64,000 bases of DNA. Origin: Rickettsia typhi. GTDB taxonomy: Bacteria; Pseudomonadota; Alphaproteobacteria; Rickettsiales; Rickettsiaceae. The first letter of the stretch is position 1. The number at the start of each line of letters is the position of its first letter. The position numbers and the translations under genes were made by a program. Of this stretch, positions 18,897 to 27,661 are shown one piece after another. The stretch is from NCBI GenBank assembly GCA_945865485.1, contig CAMBEC010000001.1, positions 124,001 through 188,000 on the forward strand, in the 5' to 3' direction. Under the pieces are notes generated by a model, which saw nothing but the letters and a program-made list of their open reading frames with translations, did no database searches and had not been told where the DNA came from.

Positions 18897-20525
18897 ACCT
18901 ATTCCTTTATTAGCCACCACCCAATTACTATTTAAATAATCATTCGAATGCCTAGCCAAATATTCTTGGTATGTTCCCTTAAAATCAACTACCCCCTTGA
19001 CAGTAAGAGCTATAACTCTGGTTGCAATATCAGTAGCAAAATCTCTATCATGCGTCACTAAAATTAAGGTTCCTTCGTAATCTACCAAAGCTTGTTTTAA
19101 GGTTTCTTTTGATTCAATGTCTAAGTGGTTAGTTGGTTCATCAAGTACTAGAACATTACCCTCCTCAAGAATAATTTTTGCAAGCAAAAGTCTAGCCCCC
19201 TCGCCACCACTTAAATGCAAAATATTCTTATTAACTTCATCTTGGCGGAACAATACTTGCCCCAGTATACTACGAATAGTACCGGTTAGTTCATTTTCTG
19301 CCTGGCGAGACAACCAGTTAACAACACTTACACTTTCGTTTAATAATTCATGATGATCTTGAGCAAAATATGAAATTTGAGATTCATATCCCCATTCATA
19401 ATCTCCCATATCAGCTTTAATTTTACCGAGTAAAATTTTTAGTAAAGTAGATTTACCAATCCCATTAGCACCGATTACTACTACCTTTTCACCACGATCA
19501 ATACTGAAGTTTACTTTATTTAGTATTAATTGCTCGCCGTAAGATTTGGCGATTGCCCCAACTTTCAAGACATGTTTTCCAGAGGCGCGTTTTTGTTTAA
19601 AATTAAAATGTGGAGAAACCCTGGAGCTTTTTTGAATATCCGGAAGTTCAATTCTATCCATTTGTTTTTCACGCGAGGATGCTTGCTTTGACCTAGTACC
19701 TGCACGAAATTTATTAACAAATTCTTGCATCTTGGCGAGCTTTTTCTCTAGATAATTAACCTCATGCATTTTATGCTCGATAATTTGCTGTTTTTGTGAG
19801 ACGAATTTATCATAATTACCTGTATATTGGCTAATTTCACCATAATCTATATCTAAAATATGAGTAGAGACATTATTTAGAAACATGACATCATGTGAAA
19901 TAAATAATAAAGCACCTTTAAACTTTTCTTTCAGATAATTCTCTAGCCAATAGATGGAAATAATATCAAGGTGATTGGTCGGCTCATCAAGTAACAAAAC
20001 ATCTGGATTATTAAACAAGCTTTGAGCCAGCAATACTCGTAATTTATAACCACCAGATAATACAGACAAAGGCTGAGAGTGGAATTCTTCCTTGATACCA
20101 AGACCCACAAGTAACTCAGCGGCAAAAATATCAGCAATATAACCATCATTATCAATAATAATTTGCTCAATATCACCCAACCTATAGCCACTTTCATCAT
20201 CAAGCTCTTCGAGTTCAAGCAACTTGTTTTTTTCCTGCATAGCTTGCCATAGGGCCTTGTTACCAGCAATTACCGCATCAATAATAGGAGTGTTTTCATA
20301 AACAAATTGATCCTGTTTTAAACAGCCTATACGAGCATTTCGCACTGCTACTACTTCCCCATTGCTCGGCTCCTCCTCTTTCATTATTAGCTTAAGAAAA
20401 GTTGATTTACCCGCCCCATTAGAACCAACAAGGCCATACCTATTATTTGAATTCAAATTCAAATTAACATCAGTAAACAGAAGCCTTGCGCCATATTGCA
20501 TGGCCAAATTATTTATAGTAATCAT
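18888..20525 (-). CDS. ABC-F family ATPase, YbiT-like ribosome-associated factor
   Basis: The 545-residue protein has two ABC nucleotide-binding domains and no membrane segments. The first has GSNGAGKST (residue about 35), LSGGYKLRVLLAQSL and LLLDEPTNHLD. The second has GANGIGKST, LSGGEGARLLLAKII and LVLDEPTNHLD. Between them the P-site tRNA-interaction linker is helical and charged (about 240-300). The opening INNLAMQYGARLLFTDVNL and the IGCLKQDQFVYENTPIIDAV segment resemble E. coli YbiT most. ABC-F proteins bind the ribosomal E site and tune translation. Clearly not a transporter. Confidence 0.88.
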   Translation of the reverse strand: MITINNLAMQYGARLLFTDVNLNLNSNNRYGLVGSNGAGKSTFLKLIMKEEEPSNGEVVAVRNARIGCLKQDQFVYENTPIIDAVIAGNKALWQAMQEKNKLLELEELDDESGYRLGDIEQIIIDNDGYIADIFAAELLVGLGIKEEFHSQPLSVLSGGYKLRVLLAQSLFNNPDVLLLDEPTNHLDIISIYWLENYLKEKFKGALLFISHDVMFLNNVSTHILDIDYGEISQYTGNYDKFVSQKQQIIEHKMHEVNYLEKKLAKMQEFVNKFRAGTRSKQASSREKQMDRIELPDIQKSSRVSPHFNFKQKRASGKHVLKVGAIAKSYGEQLILNKVNFSIDRGEKVVVIGANGIGKSTLLKILLGKIKADMGDYEWGYESQISYFAQDHHELLNESVSVVNWLSRQAENELTGTIRSILGQVLFRQDEVNKNILHLSGGEGARLLLAKIILEEGNVLVLDEPTNHLDIESKETLKQALVDYEGTLILVTHDRDFATDIATRVIALTVKGVVDFKGTYQEYLARHSNDYLNSNWVVANKGIGVK

Positions 20526-20628
20526 AAGTTATACTTAGTTATTTATTAAATAGACGGCCTAAAATAGCACGCGACCTACGCTATACAAACCTTCGATATT
20601 TTGTGGATTTAGGAACTTTTGTAAAGAA

Positions 20629-20703
20629 TGGCTCCTCGGGCCGGATTCGAACCAGCGACCAAACGGTTAACAGCCGTTTGCTCTACCACTGAGCTACCGA
20701 GGA
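20629..20703 (-). tRNA. tRNA-Asn (GTT)
   Basis: The minus strand gives acceptor TCCTCGG pairing with CCGAGGA, anticodon loop CTGTTAA with anticodon GTT, T arm CTGGTTCGAATCCGG, and encoded CCA after discriminator G. Confidence 0.96.
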
Positions 20704-20876
20704 ATAAAAAATACCAAGACACTTATAACAAAACTTTTTTCTTGGGTCTAGAGTTTTTTTTAATAAAGTTAAAACTGGCGATGTGAAACATTTAGTAATA
20801 ATAATTTCGTTGCTTATATATATGTGCTCTCGGTAGGATTGGTCAATTAAAGGTTTATTTAATACTAAAGCTTAAT

Positions 20877-21737
20877 ATGCAAACGACAATCCAAAATCCT
20901 ATTAGCTGTTATGGTATAGGGGTTCATTCTGGGAAAAAAACCCAAGTTACTCTCAAACCAGCTAAACCTGGTACTGGTGTCGTTTTCGTGCGAACAGATG
21001 TAGCCACCCTTGATAATAAAATACAAGCATCTTATTGCAATGTTTTTGATACAACACTTTCTACCTCTATCAAAAATAACGCGGGAATACAAGTTTCTAC
21101 TATAGAACACTTGATGGCGGCGATCTGGGGCTGCTCAATCAGCAACATCATTATTGAAATTGATGGACCAGAAGTACCCATTATGGACGGAAGCAGCAAA
21201 CCTTTTGTTTTTATGATCGAATGCGCTGGTAAAAAGCAACAGAATGCGGCTATGCGCTTCTTAAAATTGATCAAAGAAGTACGAGTGACTGATAATGGCT
21301 CAGAAATTATTGCACAGCCATCTACAGAAACCTATATAGATTTAACCATAGATTTTGCGAGTCCAGTAATTGGTAAGCAGCAACATGTTTTTTCATCAAA
21401 TGTAAGTTTTAAGGACGAAATAGCGGACTCAAGAACTTTTGGGTTTGTACACGAACTAGATTACCTTCAAAGCAAGGGACTAGCAAAAGGCGCTTCCCTT
21501 GATAATGCAATTGGGATTGACAAAGATATCATATTGAATCATGAGGGATTAAGACACAAAAATGAATTTGTTCGCCACAAACTCTTAGATTTACTTGGCG
21601 ACTTATTTTCTGCTGGTGGCAGCTTTATTGGCGAATTAAACGGATACAAAACAAGCCATTCAATTAACAACCAGTTTTTACGCAAAGTCTTTAATGATCC
21701 AACTTCTTATAAATGGGTAGATTCTTCTGGTAATTGA
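20877..21737 (+). CDS. lpxC: UDP-3-O-acyl-N-acetylglucosamine deacetylase LpxC
   Basis: The 286-residue enzyme catalyses the committed step of lipid A synthesis. Visible landmarks: the N-terminal CYGIGVHSGKK, the zinc-binding STIEHLMAAIWG with His78, GPEVPIMDGSSKPFV, the SRTFGFVHELDYLQSKGLAKG hydrophobic-passage region, and the C-terminal HEGLRHKNEFVRHKLLDLLG, which supplies further zinc ligands and the catalytic histidine. The gene is complete and indicates that this organism makes LPS, unlike the Anaplasmataceae. Start ATG at 20877. Confidence 0.96.
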   Translation: MQTTIQNPISCYGIGVHSGKKTQVTLKPAKPGTGVVFVRTDVATLDNKIQASYCNVFDTTLSTSIKNNAGIQVSTIEHLMAAIWGCSISNIIIEIDGPEVPIMDGSSKPFVFMIECAGKKQQNAAMRFLKLIKEVRVTDNGSEIIAQPSTETYIDLTIDFASPVIGKQQHVFSSNVSFKDEIADSRTFGFVHELDYLQSKGLAKGASLDNAIGIDKDIILNHEGLRHKNEFVRHKLLDLLGDLFSAGGSFIGELNGYKTSHSINNQFLRKVFNDPTSYKWVDSSGN

Positions 21738-21861
21738 TATCCATTACAAAATTAACACCCTATTTAACAAATCTAATTCTATAGTTTTTTTTTGGTAAAG
21801 CTCCTCTCCATATTTAGTGATATGATCAATACATAAATTTGAATATATTAGGATTCCAATT

Positions 21862-23976
21862 ATGTCTAAAAGTAACTTTGAAGTATTGAATGACAATAGA
21901 GAAAAAACTTTAGCTTTTGCTAAAGGAGTAGATGGTACACCACCAGTTAAAATTGATATTGAAGCAAGAAAAAAAGAAGCTCAACAACTTTTTATAGACG
22001 GAGATCTATCTGGAGCAATAAAAAAACTTGATCAAATTAAAGATAATAGACTAGGTATAGTTTGGCATGAAAGCCAAGATTTAGGTAATGGCACATCTTC
22101 ACTTGTGAGAGACGCTAGAAAAGTTACTACCGACGAGGCTTTATTAAAGATAGACGCTCCTGAAAAATATGCAATGCAACTCTTGAATCAAACAAGAGGA
22201 GCCTCGGATTTAATTGATAAGTCCAACCTTTCTCCAGAAGCAAAGGAATTAGCCAAGAAAAAATTAATGCATATAGCTACAGACGCTATGGCAAATATAG
22301 ATAATCTTGGTAGTAAAACCGTAAAGAATTATAACACTCAAATGCTTCATGTTCTTGAAAGCAGCGGTATAGCAGAACCAGAAAAGAAATTAAAATTTGC
22401 CAGTGAAATTGCCAATTTTAAAGATGATCATCAACATATCGTAACATTGTCTACTGCTTCAGATAGAAACTCAAAACCTCACACGGTTTATGAAGCTGAA
22501 ATAATGCTTAATGGTTTAACCGATAAACAGATAAATCAATATCAAGATATTGCTCGGTCTACTCCAGGAAAACCTTGCGGGGTTGAGTGGTTTGACAAAA
22601 TGGATAAATATAAGCAAGATCTACTAAGGCCAGTTGCTTTAGATATATCCCTTGGGAACAAAGTTATCCCTACTCAATTGCTAAGCGATGTTGTTGGCGT
22701 GCGTAATGCATACCAAAAAGTTACAGCGATTTCTAGCGCAACCTCACCTGAACCTAAGGTTTTATCCCAAACCCTACACTCTGGGACTCCAACAACAAAA
22801 GTCAAAACCGTTGGCAAGGAAGCAAGACAAGAAATTACCAATGAAAATTTAAAACAATTAAAAAGCTTTCTCCCTCCAGAAGAAAGAATGAATCTAAATA
22901 TTTTGACTAGTAAAACACCTTTTAATGCTCGTGGAGAGAACTTTGTTGCTGACCAGCTCAAGAAGGGTAAGAAAGACGTAGAGGGAGTTAGCGTATCAGC
23001 TTCTCCTATTAACAGATGGAGATTAATTGGTGGCGGAGGAAGAGATACAAAACAGTTCGAGCAAAACCTAGCTAACGTTGGCAAAGGGCTAGAAAAAGAA
23101 GTAGGGCTGAAGCATGTTAGTAAATATTTACAAAAAGGTGGATCAAGATTTGGTAATTTTGTAGAAGCAATAAGCTTTGGCGCTTATGAAACTACTCAAA
23201 CAAAAGCGCAAAAAGAACTAAAAGTTCTTAATACACTAAAACCAGACCTTGTATTATCTCTGGTTGTAGCGACTAGTGCACGCAGTTTAGTAGATTCGTC
23301 AACTCTAATGGCAAATTCTGAGAACGTAAATTTAGAACTTACTGCAAAAATGGCCATAGTCAAAAACTCAGTAAAATCCCCAGATGGAGCACTTCATGCT
23401 GTAGTGGGGAAAAAGATAGCTAAGGAATATCCAAATGACGTTAATTTTTGTAAAAGCGGCAAGGACAGAACTGGGTACGCTCAGGCCAATGAGACTAGAG
23501 AAGTAGTAAGTGCTTACCTTGACGTCGATCCAAAATCTCAACTTGGTAAAAAGAATTTTCTTGCTCAACTTGCAGGTGGACATACACAAGAAATGGCTGG
23601 TGTGCAAGGGGGCACAATAGGTTGCCATTCTATTAAAACAAATCCAGAGTTTGGCCTTAATAAATCAGATAAGTTTGCAAGTGGAATTATAGATCAACAA
23701 TCTTCTCACTTTAACAGCTCCATCAAAACAGTCAAAAAACCTGAAAAGGTAATCCAAGCCTTTGAGCAAGCGTTTGAACAATCTCAAGCTAAAGGCGTTA
23801 GTAAAAGCAGCAAGGACAAGGATGTAATAACAAGACCAAGATCACTTTCAGTACCACCTTTTGTTAAGAAGGAAGTGGCCAAGATATCAGGAGTAATGCA
23901 CGATTCATCCACAAGACCAAGATCAGCATCTGCGCCACCGCCGGTCAAAAAAAGCCCTCCTAGTCAAAGGATGTAA
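21862..23976 (+). CDS. Predicted effector phosphatase, SopB/IpgD-like CX5R enzyme with tandem 14-3-3 motifs
   Basis: The 704-residue protein has no signal peptide or membrane helix. At C530-KSGKD-R536-TGYAQ it carries the CX5R active site in the exact CKSGKDRTG form of SopB/IpgD phosphoinositide phosphatases. A later block IGCHSIKTNPEFGLNKSDK resembles the segment after the active site in that family. The N-terminal 300 residues are helical and unrecognised. The C-terminal tail has two copies of TRPRSxSxPPxVKK; RSLSVP (660-665) and RSASAP (687-692) both fit the mode-1 14-3-3 consensus RSxpSxP, 27 residues apart. AGGA precedes the ATG at 21862. Role as a host-directed, probably type IV secreted, lipid phosphatase is inferred. 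Family confidence rests mainly on the active-site motif. Confidence 0.65.
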   Translation: MSKSNFEVLNDNREKTLAFAKGVDGTPPVKIDIEARKKEAQQLFIDGDLSGAIKKLDQIKDNRLGIVWHESQDLGNGTSSLVRDARKVTTDEALLKIDAPEKYAMQLLNQTRGASDLIDKSNLSPEAKELAKKKLMHIATDAMANIDNLGSKTVKNYNTQMLHVLESSGIAEPEKKLKFASEIANFKDDHQHIVTLSTASDRNSKPHTVYEAEIMLNGLTDKQINQYQDIARSTPGKPCGVEWFDKMDKYKQDLLRPVALDISLGNKVIPTQLLSDVVGVRNAYQKVTAISSATSPEPKVLSQTLHSGTPTTKVKTVGKEARQEITNENLKQLKSFLPPEERMNLNILTSKTPFNARGENFVADQLKKGKKDVEGVSVSASPINRWRLIGGGGRDTKQFEQNLANVGKGLEKEVGLKHVSKYLQKGGSRFGNFVEAISFGAYETTQTKAQKELKVLNTLKPDLVLSLVVATSARSLVDSSTLMANSENVNLELTAKMAIVKNSVKSPDGALHAVVGKKIAKEYPNDVNFCKSGKDRTGYAQANETREVVSAYLDVDPKSQLGKKNFLAQLAGGHTQEMAGVQGGTIGCHSIKTNPEFGLNKSDKFASGIIDQQSSHFNSSIKTVKKPEKVIQAFEQAFEQSQAKGVSKSSKDKDVITRPRSLSVPPFVKKEVAKISGVMHDSSTRPRSASAPPPVKKSPPSQRM

Positions 23977-24117
23977 ATTATTCTGTCAATTTATTCAGAA
24001 ATTTTATATGTCTCCTCTATCTCATAGGGGCAAATAAATCCAGCTTGACTTATTAAGTGTTTTTAATATATTGTTTACTTCCATGATCAATTAGCAATAT
24101 CTTTAAAAGTAAATTCT

Positions 24118-26379
24118 ATGAAACACCAAGATGTTGATACGCCACCATCCAAAGGTACTAGCCCTAACATTACTTTTAAAGTACTTAAAAATGAAACCAT
24201 TTTTTCTTTTCATACGGCCTTGAATTTATACAATGCTTATAACCTTGGCGGCCCAGCTCATACTGGAGTGTTAGCTGTAACATCTCTTGCAGACCAAGTA
24301 CTTTCATCAAGCAACATAACTGATAAAAGTTATTTTAGCTTATCTAGTTTCTGGGGTTATGTAGGATGGAGCGCTATAAAACAAATACAATCATCAGAGA
24401 AAATACCTACACAATATAAAGTCCCTCTATATGCTGCATCTTCTCTGATAAGCGTTGGCATGATATGCCTTGGACCAGATATTTTTGCACCAAAAACTAA
24501 CCATAAAAAAACATTAGACTCTACAAAATTAATTGCTAGCTTTTTTGATAAGACAGATGAGCTCGCAAAGCTAGAAGATCAATTTAGTAAGGGATATGTT
24601 TCTGGTATCACCCACGCTATAAGTAATTTCAAACAAATATTATCAAATAAATTTATTTTATTTTCTTTGCTATATCAAGGTGTTGATATAGCAAAATTAG
24701 TTTTAGTACAAAAATTCTTCCAATATATGCCCGCGGGAAAAATGGCATCATTTTTTGCTGCTAAAGAAGATAATCCAATAAACTATTTGATCAAACTATC
24801 ATTGCTTAAATTAGTTAAAGAAGTGACAGAAACTGTTCATAACAAAATAGTAACTAAATTAAAAGAGACCCTAAAAAAAGATATCGATAAACATGTGATT
24901 GAAATTGTACTGCAAAATGATAGCACTCAAAAAGTCATGGACCTTGGTCCAAAAGTGAATATATTATCTAATCAGATATCAAGAATTTACGACGAAACTA
25001 CGGCGCAAACTTCTCAAACATTGCAAAGCCTAGTCATGCCCTTAGTAACACCTTCAAGCTTTAGCAACCAAAGATCTATACCAATATTAGATTCGAATCC
25101 TTCATTATTTTTATTAGACTCTTTAATTAACACAATTTTTAACTACACTAATATCAATATAGTAGAAAAATGGATAACAACTAAACTTTATGGACAAAGA
25201 AAAGAAGAAGATTCGGGAGATACGGAGATAACTACACAAAAAATGGGTTCATGCACCTTAAATATTGTATCTAACCCATCCGGCTATACTTATGGAAATA
25301 TCCAGGAAATTGCCAAACTAGGTGGTAATAAATATATGCTGAGTAAAGTATTGGCATATATAGAAAAGAATTCTACATCTCCTATTCAAAGTAAATCAAC
25401 AATCACTTCCTTATTAGATTTTATCAAAAATTCAATTCAGGAATTTCTTTATGCAGGCGTGTTTATATCTCAAGGCATTAGTCAAGAAGAGTTATTTGCT
25501 ATTGAAACTCTTATAGGAAACTTAACAACAACATTAGGGCTTAGTAATAATTCGAATTCAACTATTTATGGTGCAGGTCAAGAAATTGATCCAGCAGAAA
25601 TATTATCTACTTTGAAGATTTTAAAAGAAAGACACCACGGTGGACCTGAACGCTTACTAAGTGAGACAATGATCTTATCTTTAGAAAATTACCATTTAAA
25701 GAAAAAGGCTGAAAACACAGATATGCTTCACATTGAAAATTTAGAGTTTGAACCAGGCCATATATACGCAATCACAGGTAAGATCGGTACCGGAAAAACA
25801 ACGCTTCTAACAGATGTTGCTAAATGTCTAATGCCAGTTTTTTGTTCTAGTGGTAAGATTTTTTATCCGACTTATCAACACCATGCTATTAAAGAAATTT
25901 TTTGCGGAACTACCCCTTTCTCACCTCCGGCAACAACATTATTTGAACGTTTAACTTACCGTCTAGATCAAGAATATGTAAATAGCCACAAAGAAGTACT
26001 AATGCACTCTGCACTACAATTATTTGCACTATTTGGTCAACAAGGTTTTTCAGAAGAAAAACTCTCCACTAAAGGTAATGATGACAAGTTATCTTTAAGC
26101 ACCGGTCAGGGGAAATTAGCCATGATTATCAGCGCAATAATCTATAAACAATACCTAGGTGAACCAGTATTATTTGTGATCGACGAAACATTAGCTAACT
26201 TAGACATAGACACTACAAGTTTAGTCTGCAATGAAATAAAGAAAATATTCGCTGACTCAATTGTTTTATCTGTTGATCATAATGCAAAGCATAACCCTAA
26301 CTTTTACACCGACTTAATTGATCTAGCTAGCTTCAATCCAGTTGAGGTAGTGGGTGTTATTGAAGAAACTAATGGTTAA
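24118..26379 (+). CDS. Atypical ABC half-transporter-like protein
   Basis: The 753-residue protein ends in an ABC ATPase domain: Walker A GKIGTGKTT at 554-562, signature LSTGQ at 660-664, Walker B VLFVIDETLANLD with D689-E690, and H-loop His721. The signature departs from LSGGQ and lacks the usual following Gln-Arg. The first 540 residues are long for one exporter half; weak hydrophobic stretches occur near 50-80, 115-140, 200-235 and 350-380, so membrane topology is uncertain. It lies 141 bases after the phosphatase gene on the same strand without a clear Shine-Dalgarno. It could be a degenerate exporter or a soluble ABC protein. No confident family. Confidence 0.6.
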   Translation: MKHQDVDTPPSKGTSPNITFKVLKNETIFSFHTALNLYNAYNLGGPAHTGVLAVTSLADQVLSSSNITDKSYFSLSSFWGYVGWSAIKQIQSSEKIPTQYKVPLYAASSLISVGMICLGPDIFAPKTNHKKTLDSTKLIASFFDKTDELAKLEDQFSKGYVSGITHAISNFKQILSNKFILFSLLYQGVDIAKLVLVQKFFQYMPAGKMASFFAAKEDNPINYLIKLSLLKLVKEVTETVHNKIVTKLKETLKKDIDKHVIEIVLQNDSTQKVMDLGPKVNILSNQISRIYDETTAQTSQTLQSLVMPLVTPSSFSNQRSIPILDSNPSLFLLDSLINTIFNYTNINIVEKWITTKLYGQRKEEDSGDTEITTQKMGSCTLNIVSNPSGYTYGNIQEIAKLGGNKYMLSKVLAYIEKNSTSPIQSKSTITSLLDFIKNSIQEFLYAGVFISQGISQEELFAIETLIGNLTTTLGLSNNSNSTIYGAGQEIDPAEILSTLKILKERHHGGPERLLSETMILSLENYHLKKKAENTDMLHIENLEFEPGHIYAITGKIGTGKTTLLTDVAKCLMPVFCSSGKIFYPTYQHHAIKEIFCGTTPFSPPATTLFERLTYRLDQEYVNSHKEVLMHSALQLFALFGQQGFSEEKLSTKGNDDKLSLSTGQGKLAMIISAIIYKQYLGEPVLFVIDETLANLDIDTTSLVCNEIKKIFADSIVLSVDHNAKHNPNFYTDLIDLASFNPVEVVGVIEETNG

Positions 26380-26495
26380 GTCCTATTAATTGCACGCTGC
26401 ATTAAGAATACAATCGGTATAACTCCGAGTTTGATCTTGCAATAATTGGCTATAGTTGCTATTATCGGTGGACATATTTAACAATCTAAATTTTT

Positions 26496-26711
26496 ATGGC
26501 TAAAGAAGAGTTAATTGAGTTTGACGGAGAAGTTTTAGAATTGCTCCCAAATGCACATTTTCGGGTAAAACTTGAAAATGGACATCAGTTTATTGCTCAT
26601 ACTTCTGGCAGAATGCGTAAAAATCGTATTCGTATCCTTGCTGGTGATAAAGTTCGTGTTGAAATGACCCCTTACGACTTGACTAATGGCAGAGTCATTC
26701 TTAGATACTAG
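26496..26711 (+). CDS. infA: Translation initiation factor IF-1
   Basis: The 71-residue S1/OB-fold protein shows the family sequence almost throughout: [40 protein letters not shown] and [15 protein letters not shown]. It binds the 30S A site during initiation. maf follows after 9 bases, an order also common in Rickettsia. Confidence 0.97.
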   Translation: MAKEELIEFDGEVLELLPNAHFRVKLENGHQFIAHTSGRMRKNRIRILAGDKVRVEMTPYDLTNGRVILRY

Positions 26712-26720
26712 ACTTTTTGT

Positions 26721-27320
26721 ATGAATAATTTACCAATTATTTTGGCCTCAGCTTCGCCAGCTAGACTTCAATTGCTTCGCCAAATTGGAATAACACCTGA
26801 TTTTGTTATTCCTTCTGACATTGATGAAGCAGAACAAGCTGGTGAACTTCCAAGACAACTGGCCAACAGATTGAGCTTTGAAAAAGCAGCTTTTATAGCA
26901 GCCACAGTTGATCAGGGTATCATTATTGGAGCAGATACAATACCTACAGTTGGCAGACGTATTATGAGAAAAGCGATGACTGCAGAAGATGTACGCCTGA
27001 GCTTACAGCTTTTATCACAAAGACGACATAGCGTTTATACTGGAGTTTGTGTGATCAAAAAAACTTCTACTGAAACAGTAAAATTAATAAAAGTGGTAAA
27101 ATCAATAGTCAAATTTAGGCATCTATCTACTTCAGAAATTGAGTATTTCTGTTCTACTAATCAAGGCATTGACAAAGCGGGTGGCTACACTCTTACTGGT
27201 TATGCTGAATCATTCGTTTCTTATCTTTCCGGTTCATTCTCAAACATTATTGGCCTTCCTCTTTGTGAAACAGTTACTATGTTAAAATCAGTTGGCGTAA
27301 AAACACAAAATTTATTATAG
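26721..27320 (+). CDS. maf: Maf-like nucleotide pyrophosphatase
   Basis: A 199-residue Maf/HAM1-fold protein. LASASPARLQLLRQIGITPD is the N-terminal Maf signature with the SxxR motif. IIIGADTIPTVGRRIMRKA holds the conserved catalytic aspartate, and SGSFSNIIGLPLCETV is the C-terminal block. Family members hydrolyse non-canonical or ordinary NTPs and can affect septum formation. Subtype cannot be assigned with confidence. It is in operon with infA. Confidence 0.93.
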   Translation: MNNLPIILASASPARLQLLRQIGITPDFVIPSDIDEAEQAGELPRQLANRLSFEKAAFIAATVDQGIIIGADTIPTVGRRIMRKAMTAEDVRLSLQLLSQRRHSVYTGVCVIKKTSTETVKLIKVVKSIVKFRHLSTSEIEYFCSTNQGIDKAGGYTLTGYAESFVSYLSGSFSNIIGLPLCETVTMLKSVGVKTQNLL

Positions 27321-27404
27321 CTCTGTTTTCTTACATTCTTAAATTTGTATTATGTAATTGATTTTGCTTAAAAAACTTGCTATACAGGAACAAGTTTTCC
27401 ATAA

Positions 27405-27489
27405 GCGGCCGTGGCGAAATGGTAGACGCGCAGCGTTGAGGTCGCTGTTCTGATAAGGAGTGGAAGTTCAAATCTTCTCGGCCGCACCA
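27405..27489 (+). tRNA. tRNA-Leu (GAG)
   Basis: Acceptor GCGGCCG pairs with CGGCCGC; anticodon stem-loop CAGCG-TTGAGGT-CGCTG gives GAG; a long variable arm precedes the T arm; A discriminator and encoded CCA end at 27489. Confidence 0.95.
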
Positions 27490-27661
27490 CGTTATTGTTA
27501 TAGTCGCTTAACTTGGATTAAGGGCTAAGTACGAGGAATGTAGTTCTATATACACTAGGATGGCGAAAAGAAGAATAACTTACCTATTCAAAAATGACTA
27601 CAATCTCAGGTAGCCATTTATGACCTCACTAACGTGAACTTTGATATAAGAAGGAGAGATT
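27490..27661. other. tRNA-Leu to mgtE spacer
   Basis: No gene is seen. TTTGATATAAGAAG at 27640-27653 is a partial copy of the repeat at 16111. AAGGAGAG before 27662 serves as ribosome binding site for mgtE. Confidence 0.45.
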
